A DNA stretch of 27,420 nt, from the NCBI GenBank assembly GCA_910588875.1, contig CAJURT010000045.1, positions 1 through 27,420 of the forward strand, in the 5' to 3' direction. Below the pieces are notes generated by a model that saw nothing but the letters and a program-made list of their open reading frames with translations, did not search any database and was not told the origin of the DNA. Source of the stretch: an uncultured Lachnospiraceae bacterium. Its GTDB lineage: Bacteria; Bacillota; Clostridia; Lachnospirales; Lachnospiraceae. Positions 1 to 7,681 of the stretch are shown in pieces (the first letter of the stretch is position 1; each line of letters opens with the position of its first letter). The position numbers and the translations under genes are program-made.

Positions 1-920
1 TTTACTGGTGCTCTGGTACTGTGTTGCCTTTTTTTACGTTTTTCTTTCAACCTATGTATCCCGTTAGAAAAGGTATGGGTATCATCCGTGATGATATATT
101 TTCCCAGCATCCCATTACTGGCATCCAGGATATATACCGCTTTTCCGGATATGCAGTCCCAGTTCCCCAGACATTCTAAGGAGCATGTATTTTCACTCCG
201 CTTCAGTTTCCCCTTTGCTTCCTGGTCCGTATCCTTGTCTTTTTCCTTTTTATAGGTTTCCTGTAAGATGCCGTAAACCAGATCTTCATCATTTTGCACA
301 TTGCCGGTAACATTCCCGTTATCATCCAGGATCAGGATCCGGTTGACCATGTTCTCAATGCTGCTGGTGTATTTTATATTCAGCAGGTTGCCCTCTCCGG
401 ATATCACAGCTGCCACCTCGCTGCCCTCTGTCCCTACCGATACAGCAGCCCCGTCTGCATAGATATAATAGCCGCTTCCGTATGCCTCGGAAATCACCTG
501 GTGGATGGTTTTCTCCCCGGTGCTGATGACGGTCTTTTCTCCCGGAACTACCGGATATCCCCCGACAGCAATATTAAAATCCCCGCAGACACCTTTTAAA
601 ATTGCATCTGCAGTCCCCTGGTACACTTTCGCAACCTTGTTTCGTCCCAGATACCATAAAATATCTGCCGCATTTACTTTGACGGTTACGCCTGACAGGC
701 TGCTCTCCACCCGGGTTACCACACCGACAAACCGCTGTTTATTTCCGCTATCATACAGGGCAATGGTATCCCCCTTCTGCACCTGGACTTCCGGGATCCC
801 GCTTCCTTTTTTATACAGATAAGAAGCAGAAAGGCTCCTTGCCCTCTGCTTCTTATCCCCCGCCCACTGTACGCTTTGGTACAGCTGAGACAGATCCTTA
901 TCATTCACAATCAGTTTCAT
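1..920 (-). CDS. XkdQ-like baseplate hub protein (3' end outside window)
   Basis: The reading frame is open from an ATG at 920 to the left edge, about 306 codons, with no stop, so the C-terminus is missing. The N-terminus reads MKLIVNDKDLSQLYQSVQWA, which resembles PBSX XkdQ, a tail protein related to T4 gp27/gpD baseplate hub proteins. The B. subtilis protein is about 325 residues, so nearly all of this one is probably present. Its ATG overlaps the TGA of the upstream LysM gene (ATGA), which implies translational coupling. Tape measure, LysM protein and XkdQ in this order is the usual PBSX-type tail order. Function is inferred from sequence resemblance and position. Confidence 0.8.
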   Translation of the reverse strand, partial: MKLIVNDKDLSQLYQSVQWAGDKKQRARSLSASYLYKKGSGIPEVQVQKGDTIALYDSGNKQRFVGVVTRVESSLSGVTVKVNAADILWYLGRNKVAKVYQGTADAILKGVCGDFNIAVGGYPVVPGEKTVISTGEKTIHQVISEAYGSGYYIYADGAAVSVGTEGSEVAAVISGEGNLLNIKYTSSIENMVNRILILDDNGNVTGNVQNDEDLVYGILQETYKKEKDKDTDQEAKGKLKRSENTCSLECLGNWDCISGKAVYILDASNGMLGKYIITDDTHTFSNGIHRLKEKRKKRQHSTRAPV

Positions 921-1558
921 GGTATTGTTAAGACCATCCCTTCCTGCAGCTTTTTGGGGTCTATGTTTCCGTTTGCTGCTGAGATTTTTGTCCATTGGTT
1001 CCCGTCCCCGTAGTATTTTACCGCCAGAGCCCAGAGGGTTGTCTTGGAATTTACGATTTCCGTCCCGCCGACAGACGGCGCCGCTTCTTCTGTCCGGGGA
1101 AGCAGCACCGGATCCGATACGTTTATTAATCCCTGAATGGATTCCACCGTGGGAACTGACAGTGATTTATACTCTGTAAATTTCCAGCTGATATAAATAT
1201 CCTTCTGCCCTTCCTTTAATGTCATGGAATCGGAATCAATCATAGCCTTAAAATTGACTTTTGGGTCGGATATGATAATCCTCACTTTGGTTGCTTTCTT
1301 TTTCCAACGCTCGATCAGTTTTAAAGCGCTTTTGATTGTTTCCCCGTCATAAAATGGCGATCCCCGGTCCGGGAGGAACGTGGAAATGGTAACCTCTTTT
1401 AACCCCCGTTTCCCGGGAATATTGACCTGCCCCATCTGGTCAACATTTTCCCGGATATGCTCTACCGGGTCGGTAATGGTACATTCAGCCGGGTTTACGG
1501 TCAGTTCAATTCTTTTCCGTCCATTCTCCTTAATCAGGATTGTCCTTGTCTTTGCCAT
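917..1558 (-). CDS. LysM-domain tail protein (XkdP-like)
   Basis: 213 residues, starting at an ATG preceded by AGGAGGGGATCC. The last ~45 residues form a LysM peptidoglycan-binding domain (TTLWALAVKYYGDGNQWTKI onward, ending LQEGMVLTIP). The N-terminal part is beta-rich and resembles XkdP and T4 gp53-type baseplate wedge proteins. In PBSX-type phages XkdP links the tape measure and hub and probably contacts the cell wall during injection. It sits between the tape measure gene and the XkdQ-like gene and overlaps the latter by four bases. No catalytic residues are evident, so it is more likely a binding than a lytic protein. Confidence 0.85.
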   Translation of the reverse strand: MAKTRTILIKENGRKRIELTVNPAECTITDPVEHIRENVDQMGQVNIPGKRGLKEVTISTFLPDRGSPFYDGETIKSALKLIERWKKKATKVRIIISDPKVNFKAMIDSDSMTLKEGQKDIYISWKFTEYKSLSVPTVESIQGLINVSDPVLLPRTEEAAPSVGGTEIVNSKTTLWALAVKYYGDGNQWTKISAANGNIDPKKLQEGMVLTIP

Positions 1559-1590
1559 GGATCCCCTCCTTCTTTTATGGGGCCGCTCCT

Positions 1591-3837
1591 TTACCGGTCC
1601 ACCTTATCCAGTTCCTCTACAATCGCTTCTGCAATCTTTTGGATATCGGCTTCTTCCCGTACCGTAACATTCTGGATTTCGACTTTCAACTCCCGCCACC
1701 GGTTTAAGATGTTGTTGGTCTGGGAGTTCGAATACACTTTCGATCCGGCCGGCAGATCCACCACCTCCGGGCCATGCTCGGCAATCGTCGTATAGCCTCC
1801 CCTCCAGTAGCTTGTGCCATTGGCATTGGATCCCACACTGCTTGCTCCGGATGCCTTGCCTGTCACCGAAGATGCCGCTACCTTGGACGCACTGGAGCTC
1901 ACATCTGCCGCGCTTCCGCCAATCGCTGCCGCTGCCCGTTTAAACACTCCGGCCACAGCCTCAATCCCGGCTCCAATAGCAGAAATCACTGGCTCTATCA
2001 CGCTCCACACCGATGAGATCACGCCCTGGATATAGGGGAATACATACCCCACCACGGATGCCATCAGGTTAAAACCTTCAATTGCCAGGTCCAGCATCGG
2101 GCCACATATGGCCCAGGCTGCCGACAGCACTCCGCTGATGGCCGGGCCTGCTGCCTCTGTGATCGCCTGGAATGTGCCGGTATGATTTCCTACCACCTCA
2201 AACGCACGGGAGGCCTTTTCTGACATGCTTTCCACAATGCTGCCGATTGTGGGAAGGACTGCCTGTGCTACGGATCCCAGGGAATTGAAAATGCCCGATA
2301 CTACCGGCAATGCTGCCTGGATTGCCCCGGATACACTCTCAATGGTATTTCCTACGGATGGTCCCAGGTTATCCAGTGCCGGCTTCCAACTGTCCCACAA
2401 AACACCTACTGCAGATCCTGCTGCGGAAAAAAACGGTTCCACAGCACTTAAAGCCCCGGATACTGCCTGCTCAAACTGAGGCATATACTCGGATACTTTT
2501 TTAAGCCCGGATTCCAAATAGGGAAGCGCCTTTTCCCCCATGGACATCAGCATCACAAGACCATGGTTTTTAATCCGGGATGCCATCTCCTTTACAGAGG
2601 ATGTCTGCCGCTTAAACGCCTCATCGGCCGCCCCGGTTGCAGATTTCATGGCTTCCGTTTTGGATGCAAAATTCTCTGCCTGGGTTCCCGCCAGGGCCAG
2701 CACCGCATTTTTGGCCTCAACGCTGGAAAACATGGAGGCAAACGCCACTTCATCCCCGTTTACGGATTCCTTGAGTTTACCCAGGACACTGCCCAGGCTT
2801 TCGCTCTCCAGGGCCGCGGCCCCGGAGGAATAGCCCATCTTTTCCAGGGCGGACGCCATCTCCTTTGACGGGGACATAAATCCCTGCATGACGGCTTTTA
2901 ACTGGGTTGTCACCTCGGCTGTCCCGCCCGTTACGCCGGTCAGGGTTGCCATGGCGCCAAACAGTTCCTCCTGGCTCACCTTCATGGTGGCCGCCAGAGG
3001 AACCACCTGCCCCATGCTGGATGCCAACTCCGGAAACGATGTCTGTCCCAGCTTTACCGTTACAAATGCCAGATCCGATGCCTTTTGGACTGCTGCGGCA
3101 GATGTATCTCCGTATCCTTTTGTAATAGCTGCCAGCATTTTCACGGAATCGGCGGTCTCCGCGTTTCCTGCTTTTGCCGCCTTTGCCGCAATCTCCAGCT
3201 GTTTGGAGGAATCTGCAGATTCCCCGAACGCGGATACCACCTCATATAATCCGGAAGAAAGGTTGTGGGCCGAAATCCCGGTATCCACGGAGATCTTTTT
3301 TACTTCGGCCCCCATGGAAGTAATCTTTGCCTTGACATCCCCATCCAGCAATGTGGAGACATTTGCCATTTCCGACTGGAAGTTTACTGCCTGCGTAACG
3401 GCCACCCCGCTGGCGGCTGCGGCAGCGGTAAAGGCGGCTGCAGTTCCGACCAGGGCAACCTTTCCGGCTGCCTCGGCCACACCGGCCGCTCCTTTTGCCA
3501 CAAAGTTAATTACCTTGTTTTCCTTAACAGCCGCCAGGGCACTCTTTACCTTCCGAATCTTCTCCATGGCCAGTTCTTCCCTGGCCTTCAGCTGCACTAC
3601 CTTATCTTTTAATGGCTTCAGCTGCTTTTTTACCCCTTCGATGGCCTGATAGGCTTGGGAATTTTTGATCCGGATCTCTTTTTGCTTTATCTTTTGCTTC
3701 TCTAAGGCTATCAGGCTGCTTTTTGCTTTTTTTACTTCTGAAGAAAAGGATTTGGACGCCGCAGCCGCCTGCTTTAACACACCGGAGACATTATCCTGTA
3801 TCCGGATAATCCCGCCAAATACCTCGGTAGCCGCCAC
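1591..3837 (-). CDS. Phage tail tape measure protein (TP901 family)
   Basis: 748 residues, starting with GTG at 3837 behind GGAGGTGA at good spacing. Residues ~15-105 form a Lys/Glu-rich coiled coil (SSEVKKAKSSLIALEKQKIK region). A conserved TP901 tape measure core follows at ~130-400 (AAFTAAAAASGVAVTQAVNF, then SAHNLSSGLYEVVSAFGESA). Long hydrophobic Ala/Gly/Val-rich segments occupy ~440-640. It sets tail length and is ejected ahead of DNA. At roughly 0.15 nm per residue the predicted tail is about 110 nm, in the myophage range. It follows the frameshifted chaperone gene directly, as expected: the fusion product's TGA at 3842-3844 lies just before this start codon. Confidence 0.93.
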   Translation of the reverse strand: MAATEVFGGIIRIQDNVSGVLKQAAAASKSFSSEVKKAKSSLIALEKQKIKQKEIRIKNSQAYQAIEGVKKQLKPLKDKVVQLKAREELAMEKIRKVKSALAAVKENKVINFVAKGAAGVAEAAGKVALVGTAAAFTAAAAASGVAVTQAVNFQSEMANVSTLLDGDVKAKITSMGAEVKKISVDTGISAHNLSSGLYEVVSAFGESADSSKQLEIAAKAAKAGNAETADSVKMLAAITKGYGDTSAAAVQKASDLAFVTVKLGQTSFPELASSMGQVVPLAATMKVSQEELFGAMATLTGVTGGTAEVTTQLKAVMQGFMSPSKEMASALEKMGYSSGAAALESESLGSVLGKLKESVNGDEVAFASMFSSVEAKNAVLALAGTQAENFASKTEAMKSATGAADEAFKRQTSSVKEMASRIKNHGLVMLMSMGEKALPYLESGLKKVSEYMPQFEQAVSGALSAVEPFFSAAGSAVGVLWDSWKPALDNLGPSVGNTIESVSGAIQAALPVVSGIFNSLGSVAQAVLPTIGSIVESMSEKASRAFEVVGNHTGTFQAITEAAGPAISGVLSAAWAICGPMLDLAIEGFNLMASVVGYVFPYIQGVISSVWSVIEPVISAIGAGIEAVAGVFKRAAAAIGGSAADVSSSASKVAASSVTGKASGASSVGSNANGTSYWRGGYTTIAEHGPEVVDLPAGSKVYSNSQTNNILNRWRELKVEIQNVTVREEADIQKIAEAIVEELDKVDR

Positions 3838-3841
3838 GCCC

Positions 3842-4434
3842 TCACCTCCCTAGATGGCTGTAAAAGTCAGTAAGGGCCTCCAAAAATGCCCGTTTCATGA
3901 TCTCGGTCTGTTTTTCCTCATTCAGCTGCGCCAGCGCCAGATAAACCAGCATTTCCTCCCGGCTCAGCCGGTCAAGTTCCTCCGGCCGGTAGCCCCGGTC
4001 CAGATAATACCCGTAAAGATAGCCCCTGCGGGTATTTTTAATTACTTTTTTACCTCATCCAGTTCCTTTACCGTGCTTTCTCCCAGTGCTCCTGACAAAG
4101 TCAGGATTTCACTGACAATCTTGTTCCGGTCCACCTTGCTGATACTGTCGCATACCTCCAGATGGTTCTCGATCATCCCTTCCTGTTTCATGTACTTCGC
4201 CAGTTCCTGCAGGGTGGGAGAGGCATAATACATGGTGTATTTGTCATTAATATAATCATCATCGCTGTATTCATAGCAGTCACTGATCTCCTGATCGGTA
4301 AGGGCACGGATCTCAATGGTCTCTTCCAAATCCCCGATGTAGAGAGATTTCCATTTCATCTTCTTTTTTGCTTCAATCTTTTGGGCCGCCTTTTTAGCAA
4401 ATGCCTGAAAATTGATTACCTTTTCTCTATCCAT
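3842..4434 (-). CDS. Tail assembly chaperone, -1 frameshift fusion product
   Basis: Predicted 197-residue fusion. The 130 residues of the zero-frame chaperone are read to the AAG at 4047-4045, then the ribosome slips -1 and adds 67 residues (VIKNTRRGYL ... DFYSHLGR), ending at TGA 3842-3844. The slip site is A AAA AAG (GTA AAA AAG TAA in zero frame), the dnaX-type heptamer. It lies in a 13-nt window between the -1-frame TGA at 4057-4055 and the zero-frame TAA at 4044-4042. The -1 frame has no well-placed start of its own. This corresponds to the gpG/gpGT arrangement between tube and tape measure genes. The zero-frame product should be made in excess. Frame geometry is seen directly; slippage itself is inferred. 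Confidence 0.85.
4042..4434 (-). CDS. XkdN-like tail assembly chaperone (zero-frame product)
   Basis: 130 residues with AAGGAG eight bases before the ATG. It matches the XkdN-like tail assembly chaperone type in size, position (between tube and tape measure) and character: charged, helical and acidic in the middle (IRALTDQEISDCYEYSDDDY). The family coats the hydrophobic tape measure protein and recruits tube subunits during tail assembly, and is not part of the finished virion. The gene ends in a slippery A AAA AAG followed at once by TAA, which gives a longer fusion product annotated separately. An AAAGGA stretch lies about 12 bases upstream of the slip site and could act as a stimulatory internal SD, as in dnaX. 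Confidence 0.88.
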   Translation of the reverse strand: MDREKVINFQAFAKKAAQKIEAKKKMKWKSLYIGDLEETIEIRALTDQEISDCYEYSDDDYINDKYTMYYASPTLQELAKYMKQEGMIENHLEVCDSISKVDRNKIVSEILTLSGALGESTVKELDEVKK

Positions 4435-4445
4435 CTCTTTTCTCC

Positions 4446-4880
4446 TTATTGCTTGATTTCATCCAGATTAATCATATCGGTAGGGGTAAATCCAAAGGGG
4501 ATCTCGCTTTTTACCGCAGCACCCTTTTCATATTCCAGGGGAAACTCATTTAAGGCCACGTTGCCGATCTGGTACCGCTCCAGCTGCCCGCCAGCGGCAT
4601 CCTTATCTTCCAGCTTTGTGACAATCGTTCCTCTGGGGTCCCTGCCCGCAACAATCTCCCTGCGGACCTCCTCGAAGGCACTGTAGCAGCGGGTCACGGA
4701 AATGGTTCCTTCCCCTTTTAATCCTACAATCTTAGTATCCACATCCGGTCCGGTCTGGATTTCCTCCCGGTTTACCGTGATTTTAATACTGATTTTCGTA
4801 CATCCTAAAATCTTGAGCCCGTTATAATAGACTTCTGCCGCCGATCCGGATAAATACCGGTTGCCTGGTACATCTCCCAT
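4446..4880 (-). CDS. Phage tail tube protein (XkdM-like)
   Basis: 144 residues; start ATG behind an AGGAGGGAGAGGAAG ribosome site. The typical XkdM/tail-tube features are a short N-terminus (MGDVPGNRYLSGSAAEVYYN), then beta strands with NREEIQTGPD and a GEGTISVTR segment. It forms the inner tube of the contractile tail, stacking as hexameric rings inside the sheath. It lies directly after the sheath gene with 15 bases between them, the invariant sheath-tube order in PBSX-like and other contractile tails. Length is normal for the family. Confident call. Confidence 0.9.
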   Translation of the reverse strand: MGDVPGNRYLSGSAAEVYYNGLKILGCTKISIKITVNREEIQTGPDVDTKIVGLKGEGTISVTRCYSAFEEVRREIVAGRDPRGTIVTKLEDKDAAGGQLERYQIGNVALNEFPLEYEKGAAVKSEIPFGFTPTDMINLDEIKQ

Positions 4881-4895
4881 CTTCCTCTCCCTCCT

Positions 4896-5987
4896 TTACA
4901 TGCTAACACCCATGTGGAAATCCTCCATGGCATCCAAAAACTTCCATTTCCCGGCAATGGCAAAATACGATCCGGTATTGAATTTATGAATCTCCAAATC
5001 CGTCATTTCCGATGTATCCTTTCCCCTGCCTTCCAGATATGCCTTTGTCGCTGCTGTATCCAGACCGACCTCATACCCCTCATCCTTGTCAATCAGCACA
5101 TCCTCCAGGGTCTTTAAATACGTCATCACCGCGCCAATAAACGCCTGCTTGTTGTCATAAGTGTTATTCCGTTTTCCCTGGTAATCCTCCCGAAAGGTTG
5201 TAAGGATATCCGTCCGCACGATATCCGCGGCTTCCTGGATTTTAATTTTCCGAAAATCCTCCGGCATCTCCTCGAATACCGTGGTCAGGCTGGTCACTCC
5301 CCGCCCGATCTTAAATTTCTCCCCGTCATACACTAAGATCAGCTTACCGGAATTGATTTCCTCATCCGGATCCTCGTGCTGGGCAATATCCACCACCTCA
5401 TCCAGGATGTATGAGGTACTGGACTGGGTGAGGGATATCCCAGCCAGGATCCCGGCGACCCGGGCCGTATACCCGGCTGTGGTTACCTCTTCCACGCCGG
5501 AATCCGCATCCCACACAATTGAGATTCCGGACGTGGCAAAATTTACCACAGCTGCGGAATCTGCCGCCGCATTTGGAAGGACCGCTTTCCACTTCCGGTA
5601 TTTCGTCTTTTTCTCCTGATCAAAAAAGCTTCCCAGGGCTGTGGCGTCTGCCGCGGTACACTCCGGGAAGGCAAACCAGTCAAATTCCAGGCAGGAAAAG
5701 AGTTTTTTTGAGGCGGATACATCCACCGCACCACCATCCTCCTTTTCAATCCCCCGGACGGCCAGTACCTTGGACGGCTTTCCCTTAAACGCATATTTTA
5801 AATATTTATAATTTTCTCCGGTCCAGTCTCCCGGATCCACATCCAGCAGGCTGGTATATAACGTCACTGCCTGCTCCTTGGTGGCGTCATGGAGCAGTAG
5901 CACTACCACTCCCCTGGAACTCCGTTCAATCACGGTTGATGCCTTCTGGGTAAACGTCATGACCAGATCCGGCAATCCTATTTTCAT
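4896..5987 (-). CDS. Phage tail sheath protein (XkdK-like)
   Basis: 363 residues, shorter than the ~466 of B. subtilis XkdK. Start ATG lies behind AAAAGGAGGATGAGAG. The N-terminus (MKIGLPDLVMTFTQKASTVI) and the C-terminal region (EDVLIDKDEGYEVGLDTAAT, then IHKFNTGSYFAIAGKWKFLD) match the sheath C-terminal domain that makes the inter-subunit mesh. The sheath contracts to drive the tube through the envelope. Its presence identifies the phage as a myophage. The shorter length suggests loss of a surface domain found in longer sheaths. Neighbours are a tail terminator upstream and the tube gene downstream. Confidence 0.93.
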   Translation of the reverse strand: MKIGLPDLVMTFTQKASTVIERSSRGVVVLLLHDATKEQAVTLYTSLLDVDPGDWTGENYKYLKYAFKGKPSKVLAVRGIEKEDGGAVDVSASKKLFSCLEFDWFAFPECTAADATALGSFFDQEKKTKYRKWKAVLPNAAADSAAVVNFATSGISIVWDADSGVEEVTTAGYTARVAGILAGISLTQSSTSYILDEVVDIAQHEDPDEEINSGKLILVYDGEKFKIGRGVTSLTTVFEEMPEDFRKIKIQEAADIVRTDILTTFREDYQGKRNNTYDNKQAFIGAVMTYLKTLEDVLIDKDEGYEVGLDTAATKAYLEGRGKDTSEMTDLEIHKFNTGSYFAIAGKWKFLDAMEDFHMGVSM

Positions 5988-6001
5988 CTCTCATCCTCCT
6001 T

Positions 6002-6445
6002 TTACATCCTGATTTCCAGTTCCCCGAATAAATCCATGGTTTCTCCCGTCTGGGGGATCCCGTCATTAAAGGCAACCGGGAACATGACATGCAGCAGGTC
6101 ATCCACTATGCTTCCACTGACCGATTCCACATGCAGATACCGGTCTCCGCAGAAAAAGCCTCCCCCTATAGCCAGTTCCAGCCGCTCCTGGACATCATAC
6201 AGGGTCTGGTTGCTGGATTTCGATTCCTCCATGTAAGTGATATCAATGAGTACCGTTTTGTCCCTCGTATCGGCCCCCATTGCCAGTTCACTTCCCTGAA
6301 GTTCCAGCTGGATGTGGAGCAGAGGGAATGCACTCCCGTTTTCTGTTTCCACCTGGCGGATGTCTTCTGTAAAAATATGGCACTTCGGAAATGCCTGGCT
6401 AAAGAGCCGGGCCAGGTTCTTTTTGATTTCATTCAAGGTTACCAT
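6002..6445 (-). CDS. Tail terminator-like protein (DUF6838-type)
   Basis: 147 residues. The N-terminus MVTLNEIKKNLARLFSQAFP is amphipathic, and a beta-rich body includes LLHIQLELQGSELAMG and DKTVLIDITYME. This resembles the phage tail terminator family found between the HK97-gp10-like gene and the sheath gene in Firmicute myophages. Such proteins cap the growing tail and dock it to the neck. The ATG overlaps the previous stop codon by one base. Position between connector genes and sheath supports the role; the family name is from memory of the sequence type. Confidence 0.7.
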   Translation of the reverse strand: MVTLNEIKKNLARLFSQAFPKCHIFTEDIRQVETENGSAFPLLHIQLELQGSELAMGADTRDKTVLIDITYMEESKSSNQTLYDVQERLELAIGGGFFCGDRYLHVESVSGSIVDDLLHVMFPVAFNDGIPQTGETMDLFGELEIRM

Positions 6446-6828
6446 TAGAATTCCCTCCGCAGCCGACCCAGCATGGCATCGATATCTGCTCGGAGCATCT
6501 TCCTTTTATATTGGTACAGGCCATTTTCCAGCATATGAACCCCTCTGGTCTTGCCAACCGTCTTGTTCCCGATTACGATCCGGTGCCCATAGTTGACCGC
6601 CGGGCCGTAATGGGTATTGTTTACCACCCAGATGATAACGGCGCCGCTTTCCGGATCCACCCGTGCATGCCAGCGTCGCCGCAGGGTCCCGGTATCTACC
6701 GGTGTCAGTGCTTTTACCTGTCCGGCTGCATTTAACCCGATCTTTTTGGCCTCCTGGATAAAAATCCGGTTTTGCCAGGCATCCAGCCCTTTCTCAAATG
6801 CTTGTCCCAAATCCTCAAAAGATTTCAT
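6445..6828 (-). CDS. HK97 gp10-like head-tail component
   Basis: 127 residues. The hallmark is KALTPVDTGTLRRRWHARVD followed by NNTHYGPAVNYGHRI. The family signature is a PVDTGxLRxS-like motif and a later HYGPAVEYG. Proteins of this family sit in the neck or tail-completion part of the virion. It is preceded by the head-closure gene, with a 10-base gap, and overlaps the tail terminator gene by one base. Compact basic protein, no membrane segment. Confident at family level. Confidence 0.85.
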   Translation of the reverse strand: MKSFEDLGQAFEKGLDAWQNRIFIQEAKKIGLNAAGQVKALTPVDTGTLRRRWHARVDPESGAVIIWVVNNTHYGPAVNYGHRIVIGNKTVGKTRGVHMLENGLYQYKRKMLRADIDAMLGRLRREF

Positions 6829-6838
6829 CCGGAATCTC

Positions 6839-7207
6839 CTACACAGATTTTTCTATCTTGACTGGCGTTTCCCCATGGTTAAGGACCACGTAGGTCCGCC
6901 CGCTCCGGCCCTCATAGACCGGGCCGGAAGCGGTCCTGATTACCACCACATCATTCTCCTGCAGCTGGATCCCCGGGTCGGCAAACAGGGTATACTTACT
7001 TGTGGAAGAATCCGTGATAGTTCCCTCCTCTGGGGCATCATTTCCCGACAGGCTGAGGGCACACCTCCGGTTTTCATAGATCTGGACCCGTTCCTGGCGG
7101 GTTTCCTCACTGTCAGCGTCCTTCACCAGCCGGTACCGGTATCCGTCCATCCGGTCATAATAAATCTTTTCCAAGATCCGTTTTTCCCGTTCCAGGTCTC
7201 TTAACAT
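6839..7207 (-). CDS. Head closure / head-tail adaptor protein
   Basis: 122 residues. An N-terminal helical charged segment (MLRDLEREKRILEKIYYDRM) is followed by a predicted beta-barrel (SKYTLFADPGIQLQENDVVV and YVVLNHGETPVKI). The size and fold pattern fit head-closure proteins of the SPP1 gp16 type that plug the connector after DNA packaging. It lies between the gp6-like connector and the gp10-like gene, the expected slot. Its ATG overlaps the TAA of a 50-residue small gene (ATGTTAA). The assignment rests mainly on synteny. Confidence 0.6.
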   Translation of the reverse strand: MLRDLEREKRILEKIYYDRMDGYRYRLVKDADSEETRQERVQIYENRRCALSLSGNDAPEEGTITDSSTSKYTLFADPGIQLQENDVVVIRTASGPVYEGRSGRTYVVLNHGETPVKIEKSV

Positions 7208-7353
7208 CTGCTTCCTCCTTGGTTCCCCCAGGATTCCGTTTCCTCTCCTGGGGCTTCTTCTGTTTCAGGTTCCGGTGCAGGTACTGCATCCGTTGTCTGG
7301 TATCCATCCCACTTCCCCTTTCCATTTTTCCGTTGTGGAACCCCGTTCCACAA
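7201..7353 (-). CDS. Small acidic phage protein in connector cluster
   Basis: A 50-codon frame not large enough for most gene callers. It starts at TTG (7353-7351), five bases after AGGAGG, and that SD overlaps the TGA of the upstream connector gene. The stop TAA overlaps the next gene's ATG. The product starts LWNGVPQRKNGKGKWDGYQT and has an acidic C-terminus rich in Pro/Glu. The tight coupling at both ends and the ideal SD support it. Two other frames are open here, including one starting at an internal ATG (MDTRQRMQYL...), but neither has such a ribosome site. Function unknown. Confidence 0.55.
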   Translation of the reverse strand: MWNGVPQRKNGKGKWDGYQTTDAVPAPEPETEEAPGEETESWGNQGGSRC

Positions 7354-7363
7354 GAATTCCTCC

Positions 7364-7678
7364 TCACATCATCCGTACCAGCCGGTACCGGCACATGGCA
7401 TCCCGCTGGCGGGGGGTAAACTGCTCCTTCGTGATCGTGTTCTGGTACTGGATCTGGGTATCCCCCCGCTTCACGCTGGCTATGCTGTCCCCGTTCTCCA
7501 GCCGGTAATGGTCCAGAACAATCTCCCGAACAACATAAGCAAGTTCCGGCGGGCATTCCTTCCGGTTGCAGTAATCCCGGACGGCAGCCGATGCATCTGC
7601 AATCATCAGCTGCAGCACACCGTCCTGGTCATTGGTCACAATTCCCGCCAGCTGCTTGATCGCTTTTAATATTTCCAT
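7364..7678 (-). CDS. gp6-like head-tail connector protein
   Basis: 104 residues from ATG 7678; a TTG one codon earlier is an alternative start. All-helical, with AIKQLAGIVTNDQDGVLQLM, ASAAVRDYCNRKECPPELAY and a C-terminal RQRDAMCRYRLVRMM. This is the pattern of the gp6/gp15-like connector family that adds a ring beneath the portal. It follows the major capsid gene, whose TAA begins four bases upstream of this ATG, the usual order in SPP1- and HK97-like heads. The ribosome site GGAGG is slightly far from the ATG, so the exact start is uncertain. Confidence 0.8.
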   Translation of the reverse strand: MEILKAIKQLAGIVTNDQDGVLQLMIADASAAVRDYCNRKECPPELAYVVREIVLDHYRLENGDSIASVKRGDTQIQYQNTITKEQFTPRQRDAMCRYRLVRMM

Positions 7679-7681
7679 CAA

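Noticed and set aside
2888..3649. Rightward 253-codon frame opposite the tape measure gene
   Set aside because: It is the antisense shadow of Ala-rich tape measure codons, has no ribosome site and no recognisable family.
7155..7556. 133-codon leftward frame across the connector genes
   Set aside because: It overlaps the well-supported connector gene in another frame for most of its length and lacks a ribosome site; only the coupled 50-codon frame is kept.
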